64,000 nt of DNA from assembly GCA_022495005.1 (NCBI GenBank), contig JAGYXB010001998.1, forward strand, positions 124,001-188,000. Direction: 5' to 3'. A program made the translations under genes and the position numbers. This document shows positions 58,192-64,000 of this stretch, piece after piece. The notes below the pieces were generated by a model. That model did not search any database. It saw only the letters and a program-made list of their open reading frames with translations, and had not been told where the DNA came from. The DNA comes from Rhyacophila brunnea (lineage: Eukaryota; Arthropoda; Insecta; Trichoptera; Rhyacophilidae). Within the stretch, counting starts at the first letter, position 1; every line of letters starts with the position of its first letter.

Positions 58192-59046
58192 TAGGGGATG
58201 TTAGATAAAAAAAATCTACATGCGTATTACATTTTAATTTATTTATTTTAAGCAGAAAATAACTATACTATGTGTACATAAAAATAGTTTTATTTATAGA
58301 TGTACAAAAAATAATACTTATAGTGTCGAGTATCTACTCGTACGATAAAGACTTAATTACCTACATACTTTATGCCCCACTCTATTATTTTAGTCAACTC
58401 TCGTTTTCTCAAATTGTTTTTTTAAGTCTACAATTATTATTATGTGTATGTTGGATAACTGTAAAGGCGCGGATTCCTTGAAATTTGAAAGATGACAAAT
58501 ATTTGTAAAATAATTAATAATTACAATATAGTTATATTTTCACGGTTTTAGTTAGATAATAATTTCCAGTTAAAACACTGTATCGTCGTACTGTTGTTAC
58601 AGTTTTATTGTACCCAATGGCATATTCACCAATTTAATCGTATTCACTTTTTTATCAGATGTACGTTTTAAAAATAACTTGTTCTCTTCGTATTTCAAGT
58701 AGAATGTGTGAGACTGTGATGCGTACTATCAATTCCTTATTATAAAACTTGTACCTATACACGAACGGATGCTATTATAATACACATACCTATTTATTTA
58801 TCACATTACTTTGTGTTACCTATACCGCGGATCACGATGTTATGTTCTTGCCAGTAAGTTGGTATTTTCTAAAGATATCATTTTGACTAATAATTTATTG
58901 TTGACGTGTGGTAGGCGGTTACTATGTTGTGATTATTAAATTTACTGATAAGTGGATGTTATGTGATTGCGATTGCTTGACGTCGATTTTAAATTTGTAA
59001 GATAGCAGTACAGAAGAGACTTAATCATAGATAGACTTAATACAAA
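58192..59046. other. upstream region of SDR gene 2
   Basis: AT-rich with no repeat recognised. No convincing TATA box and initiator pair could be fixed before the ATG at 59047. Confidence 0.35.
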
Positions 59047-59820
59047 ATGAATTTTGCTGGAAAAGTCGTGTTGATAACGGGAGCGAGTTCAGGAATTGGC
59101 GCTGCCACCGCAATCCATCTGTCAAAACTCGGAGCAATTCTTTCATTGACAGGTAGGAATGTTGAATATCTCAACAAAATAGCTGACCAATGTAAAAACA
59201 CAGCAAATTCCACGCAGCCGTATATTGTGACCGGCGATCTAACCAATGAATCGGACGTGCAAAACATTTTGGATTCGACAATCCAGGAATACGGAAAACT
59301 TGACGTTTTGGTGAACAATGCCGGGATCATTGAAATGGGAAGCATCGAGAACACGAGTCTGCAGCAATATGACAGAGTGATGGGCGCAAATATGCGCTCC
59401 GTGTACCAATTGACAATGCTGGCTATGCCGCATCTGGTGAAGACACAAGGAAACATTGTAAATGTGTCTAGCGTAAACGGAATACGGTCATTTGCTAACG
59501 TGTTGTCGTATTGTGTGTCAAAAGCGGCCGTCGACCAATTCACCAGGTGCGTGGCTTTAGAAATGGCACCGAAGCAGGTCAGAGTAAATGCCGTTAACCC
59601 TGGAGTTATCGTAACTAACCTTCAAAAACGAGGCGGCATGGACGAAGAGGCATATCAAAAGTTTTTAGAGCGATCAAAGGAAACTCACGCTTTGCAACGG
59701 CCGGGCAATCCTGAAGAAGTCGCAGCAACTATTGCATTCTTGGCCAGCAGTGCCGCTAGTAATATAACTGGAGTCTCATTGCCGGTGGATGGAGGTCGCC
59801 ATGCTATGTGCCCTCGATAA
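59047..59820 (+). CDS. classical short-chain dehydrogenase/reductase, CG12171/CG31549-like (gene 2)
   Basis: Paralogue of gene 1: 257 residues, intronless, about 195 of 257 positions identical by hand alignment without gaps. It keeps TGASSGIG (11-18), R37, NNAG (90-93), N115, S142, Y155 and K159, and the C-terminal RHAMCPR, so it should be catalytically competent. Differences cluster at residues 39-62, the region after the second strand that shapes the cofactor and outer surface. Codon use is more GC-rich than in gene 1. A long antisense ORF over it is a shadow. AATAAA lies at 60160-60165. Insects often carry such genes as tandem intronless clusters. Confidence 0.96.
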   Translation: MNFAGKVVLITGASSGIGAATAIHLSKLGAILSLTGRNVEYLNKIADQCKNTANSTQPYIVTGDLTNESDVQNILDSTIQEYGKLDVLVNNAGIIEMGSIENTSLQQYDRVMGANMRSVYQLTMLAMPHLVKTQGNIVNVSSVNGIRSFANVLSYCVSKAAVDQFTRCVALEMAPKQVRVNAVNPGVIVTNLQKRGGMDEEAYQKFLERSKETHALQRPGNPEEVAATIAFLASSAASNITGVSLPVDGGRHAMCPR

Positions 59821-60009
59821 CTTACATTGCAACTATGGTCCCTAAACATGTAAAGTCATGTCGTAAACTACTCATCTGTACCCAAGATTACCTATTTATT
59901 TTGCTACATAGACTAATATTCAGTAAACATTATATTTACTTTTGAAGCAAGCTGTTTGAATTATATTAACAGGGTAGGTACATTTTGAACTAAAATTACC
60001 AAGATAATC

Positions 60010-60105
60010 GATAATTGCCATTGCGTATGAAAAAAATCGGAATGGCAACTGAGCGATCTTAATATTTGTGAAGTTTACCAACTTAATCATGCTACCTACA
60101 TGTAC
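60010..60105 (-). repeat. repeat shared with 33258-33350
   Basis: The inverse of the 33.3 kb segment: TAAGTTGGTAAACTTCACAAATATT and GCCATTCCGATTTTTTTCATA on the minus strand. It lies in the 3' region of SDR gene 2, before its AATAAA. Confidence 0.6.
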
Positions 60106-60648
60106 TTGCAAAATGCACTTTAACGCGTGCACTTTAAAAATCATACTGTTATATAGCAAAATAAATAGTTACCTAATCATTTTGTATTCATGTGTTTCGG
60201 TATTCTATATTATAGTTAGACTGTGACAGTACTTATATACCTATTATGTTCACAATACAAATATTTTTCATCCAAATTATGCTTGTGTAATGTGCCTTAT
60301 AAAAAAGTCTGATACCAATTAGATTGTTTTTTCTATTTTACAATATTTTTATTAGGGTGGTTTACTACTCGAAAACATGTACTGTAAAAGAAATTGTCAC
60401 TGACTGACCATAAATAATTATGAGTGACTAAAATTCAGTTCCTTTTTTTTCAATACCTAAATAATTGTGTAATACTATGGAACGATGGGAAATGCATCTA
60501 TATCTTTGTATGTATGTAAATATTTTTATAATTACCTACCTATGACGCAGTGGTAAAGACTTAATATTAAATGATTATTAGTAACCTTGTAAAAAATAAT
60601 AGAAATCTGAGAATTTACTAAACATAATACAATGTGATTATAATTCTT

Positions 60649-61020
60649 AGCCGACTCTCACATCTAAACTCGCCTTATCTACCACACGGCCAAAAATTAA
60701 ACCTTCTAAGAACGTCGCTCCAATGTTGCATATGAAGACCGTCCAAAAAGGCACTTAGCGACAGTTGCGCGTAACCCCTTGAAACTTAGATATGTATGTG
60801 ATGAATGTTAGAATGACCAATTCTTACCGTATGGCGGCTTCGACTCGCAATCGATGTGTTGCTAGCAGCACTAGATATTTTTTTCAAACTAAAAAGTCGC
60901 ATTCCACCAATTTCCAAGCGGAGCTCCATTTAGCAACGTGTGTTTTGTGAATAACGATGATTTCACATTGACGTATTCGACACGTTGCAGACAAGACGAG
61001 TTTAAATGTGAGAGCTGGCT
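60649..61020. mobile_element. MITE with AGCC..CTCTCACAT ends
   Basis: Left AGCCGACTCTCACATCTAAA and the reverse complement of the right end, AGCCAGCTCTCACATTTAAA, agree at 17 of 20 positions and continue through CTCG.CTT. It is 372 bp long and non-coding. A clear duplication was not identified. Confidence 0.75.
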
Positions 61021-61664
61021 TATACTTTACAAAGTTGCATCCCCATTCTGCTTTGCAGGAAAGCAGTAAAAAAATTGAATGAATGGAGACATCTTTTCTA
61101 TAGACACATGGTTGGCAGGGCAGCGACGCGCCTTTGTGATGTGAAAAGAATTATAGCACAGATAGTACATTTTGATTTATTCCATACATAAATAATGAAT
61201 GTGTTAAACTGGCAATATCTTTAAATAATATCAAATTATTGGTAGGTATGTATTTGTATACAATATCTGTGTGAATATAAGTAAGTATACATACATAGTG
61301 GAATAATAAAATCTATCTTTGAAAGTTTTTGCAATCTATGTCAAATATGCCAGAACAAATTTCCAAGCATTACTATAATAATTATATATACATATTAATT
61401 ACAGCTGACTGATAACTTGACTATCTAAGTGTGTATTGCTAGTCTTATTATTTGTTGTCCTAACTGAAAATCTTTGCCACCGCTATGAGAAAATTTTCGT
61501 ACTACTTATGGAAAATAAATATTTTTGTTACACGTTACCGTACTTTTATTTTATTTTTCTCTATATAGTTCTGCCATCATATCAGATACCTGATAGACAT
61601 ATTATTTACCACTATCTGTTGCTTGTCCAACACAAATCCAGTGAAGTATTAACTACCAGAAGAT

Positions 61665-62278
61665 CAGAGATGTCCCTTGACAAAATGCCGCCCCTAGGCA
61701 GCGCCAAAATGCCTCCCTATTTTTTTTATACAGTATTTTTTATCATCCTTTCATAACACCAATATCTAAGAAAATGTGTTGTGTGGATACATTACTAACA
61801 AAATATATACCACTAAATCTATTTTAAATGCCATCTCTACTTCAATAGACAATATTACGAGTCCACGGTTTTAGATACATTAAAAAATACACCTGACAAC
61901 TTTTTGAAAACTCGTGAGTGACTGGAAAAAATAATCAGATAAATTAATTATGTAAGTATGTATCTACCTGTAATTCAAATATAATTCGCAAATCTGCATG
62001 TGTCATTGCTGGTCATCAATGACGTTACGTCCAAGGACAATGAAAGTAAACTAGACATCGCAAACCCGACCTTTAAACCTTTTATGTTAATTAATACATT
62101 TTGTTTCAAACCAGTGGGGTGAATTTTTTAATGTAAAGATATTTCCGTTATTACTATATATATGTACCTACCTATTTCGAAATAAGTATACCTAATGATT
62201 CTTCTCGATTTGCCGCCCTTCGAGGAACTGCCGCCCCCAAGCGATGATCAATCTGCCTACCCCCACGGGACGTCACTG
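61665..62278 (-). mobile_element. hAT-type MITE family A (complete, inverted copy)
   Basis: Ends are CAGAGATGTCCC and GGGACGTCACTG. A perfect 8-bp duplication, CAGAAGAT, lies at 61657-61664 and 62279-62286. It is 614 bp and matches 183-794 along its whole length in the opposite orientation. Confidence 0.92.
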
Positions 62279-62339
62279 CAGAAGATTATGATAGTTGAAT
62301 AGGTTTGATCCTAGCGGGCCATTCTAACATATCACTTAA

Positions 62340-62530
62340 CATCAAAAAAGAGTAAATTGTGATAAATATATCACGTTACGTATTCTGGCGGTTAATTATG
62401 TAAAAAAGTTAACTGTCAAAAGGTGATATCTTTTAACAGCCCCTCTCTTGGCCGTGCTAACTTTGAAAATGAGACGGAGTATGTCAATTTTACATATTGA
62501 GATGCAAGATTCAAGTGTTGTACTGCAATC
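62340..62530. repeat. diverged copy of the 57898-58191 MITE interior
   Basis: CAGCCCCTCTCTTGGCCGTGC, then AATGAGACGGAGTATGTCAATTTT and TACTGCAATCGCAATG, parallel the 58037-58130 segment in order. Confidence 0.45.
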
Positions 62531-64000
62531 GCAATGACATGACCACTAAAATTGTAGGTTATGTTGATATGTCTGACGTGTCAATACTAAATTCTTGTGT
62601 TCGGCTCTTTACCGACTAGATGGCGCTGGTTCGGCTTTATTCGCTTGTGTTCGGTCTTATCCGCTTGGGTTCGACAGCACGAACATATCTGAATTTGACC
62701 GACATGTCTACCAACCTAAATGTTCGCTGTATTATAAATTAGAGATTCAAAAAAACATCTTATTAAATTGTCCTTTTTGTTCACAGAATACTTATCCTCT
62801 ATCGGTAATTTTGCCCAAATATTGTTTTAGTAATATCAATACACTGGAAAGTAAATTGATAGTATTTATTTAGTAAATTTATAGGACCTGTAAAAACATT
62901 TTACAGTCATTATTAGTCTGTAAAAATAAATAACTCAAAAAGACCCACATTAATAGTGTGTTCCAGCAAACGTTTCAAATGGTTTGACATGTCAAGATTG
63001 GCACAATGCTCATGCGAACCACCTACCAAACCACTTCTTACGATCTGTCAAATTGATACCTGGCCATTTTCATTATATTCCGTATCTGTCATTTCCTTAA
63101 TATATTGCGTTACCTAATAATATTTTTAGGATTAAGAAAAATCGAGATGATAGCTAGTCTTCAGTAATTAATTTATAATTGCCTTTGTCTTATAAATTAT
63201 ATATTTTATAATATATTTAAAATAAATGAATGAAAATTAAATTTGTGTTATTGTAAACGACGAAGATTGGAGCTTCATGACAAGTTGACATTTCAATAAA
63301 TGTATTGCTGTTTTAGACAAATAAATTTTTGAATTAATTTTAGGTACTGGCAATCTAACTAGTTGTCGGAAATCGCGTTCCTGCAAAAATCTGACGGTTT
63401 CGGACAGTCCGGTTTGATTTTTTTGGCTTCGGTTTGCTGGAACATACTTAATATCACATATGTAGGTACTAGTAAAAATAGGCAGAATAATAATAATAAA
63501 GAAAACAGTGTATTTATTTTTAAAAAGAATATATATTTAAAAAAATATGTATGTACAGTAAAAACAAAACAATGATTCGGTTGGTCGATAGTGTGCGTGC
63601 GGATGGGGAGAAATACTAAATACCTGGCAGCTGATGAGCGCATATTCGTAGGTATTCGTACTCATACAATCCACGAACTGAATCTTTGTTTTTACTGTAC
63701 GTCTCTATAAATGATTATTTGTACAATAGAAATGATTTGACACTTCTGCGGAAACTGTAACCTATTTTGTAATTACAGTAGGTATACATCAACCTATTAA
63801 CAGCTAGCTAATTTAAGGAATTTGGCACATGAATAAAAAGATTAGAATTAATATTATCATAAGAATATAACTGCTACCATTATACTATGTATGGTGCAGT
63901 TCAAATTGTAACCTTCAAGTATAATGGTGTGATATTACTTATACGATCATCGCACTGCATTGGGGGGCACTGGAAACAAATATAGCATTTTCTATTTTCG
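62531..64000. other. no feature recognised
   Basis: AT-rich; the ORFs at 62595-62873 and 63643-63359 have no recognisable motifs and look like chance. Confidence 0.35.

Noticed and set aside
59037..59543. 168-codon antisense ORF over SDR gene 2
   Set aside because: Shadow of a conserved coding sequence in which the complementary frame lacks stops.

Overview
The window looks like repeat-rich intergenic DNA from an insect nuclear genome. It is AT-rich and littered with short inverted-repeat elements, mariner, RTE/Jockey-type LINE fragments and a tRNA-derived SINE. Its only confident host genes are two intronless short-chain dehydrogenases of the arthropod CG12171/CG31549 type. The many TAGGTACCTAC-like and AATAATATT-like runs recall hemipteran or lepidopteran genomes, but I cannot name the species. 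There is no sign of bacterial, plasmid or CRISPR sequence.

Layout. 1-2.5 kb: a hAT-type MITE with a perfect 8-bp target duplication, then old repeat debris. 2.5-14.5 kb: a four-level transposon nest whose youngest member is a nearly intact Ty3/gypsy LTR retrotransposon (3268-13747, read on the minus strand: gag 12132-11041, pol 10989-6295). 14.5-20 kb: unassigned DNA plus a broken mariner (16126-17424). 20-22.3 kb: palindromic MITEs, including a second nest. 22.3-35 kb: decayed hAT, LINE and SINE pieces, a 106-bp piggyBac-type MITE and a second broken mariner in inverted orientation (30640-31933). 35.1-37.7 kb: a third nest (9-bp-TSD element, then piggyBac-type MITE, then R1-like LINE). 38-55 kb: mostly unassigned AT-rich DNA with SINEs, a candidate 65-residue gene (42195-41998) and a hAT deletion derivative that keeps the end of its transposase (48360-48895). 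55-60 kb: the two SDR genes (55646-56419 and 59047-59820), the first bracketed by two direct copies of a TA-flanked MITE. 60-64 kb: more MITEs.

How the parts relate. The SDR pair is a gene duplication (about 76% identical by hand count) and probably makes two cytosolic NADP(H)-dependent oxidoreductases. The rest is mainly a record of transposition, and target-site duplications let several insertions be ordered in time. The gypsy element stands out. Its LTRs differ at only three bases and one indel, both ORFs are open, gag and pol share one frame separated by a single TGA, and pol begins with roughly 490 residues I cannot assign. I see no convincing undescribed multi-gene system; the unusual gypsy architecture and the nest stratigraphy are the most notable signals.
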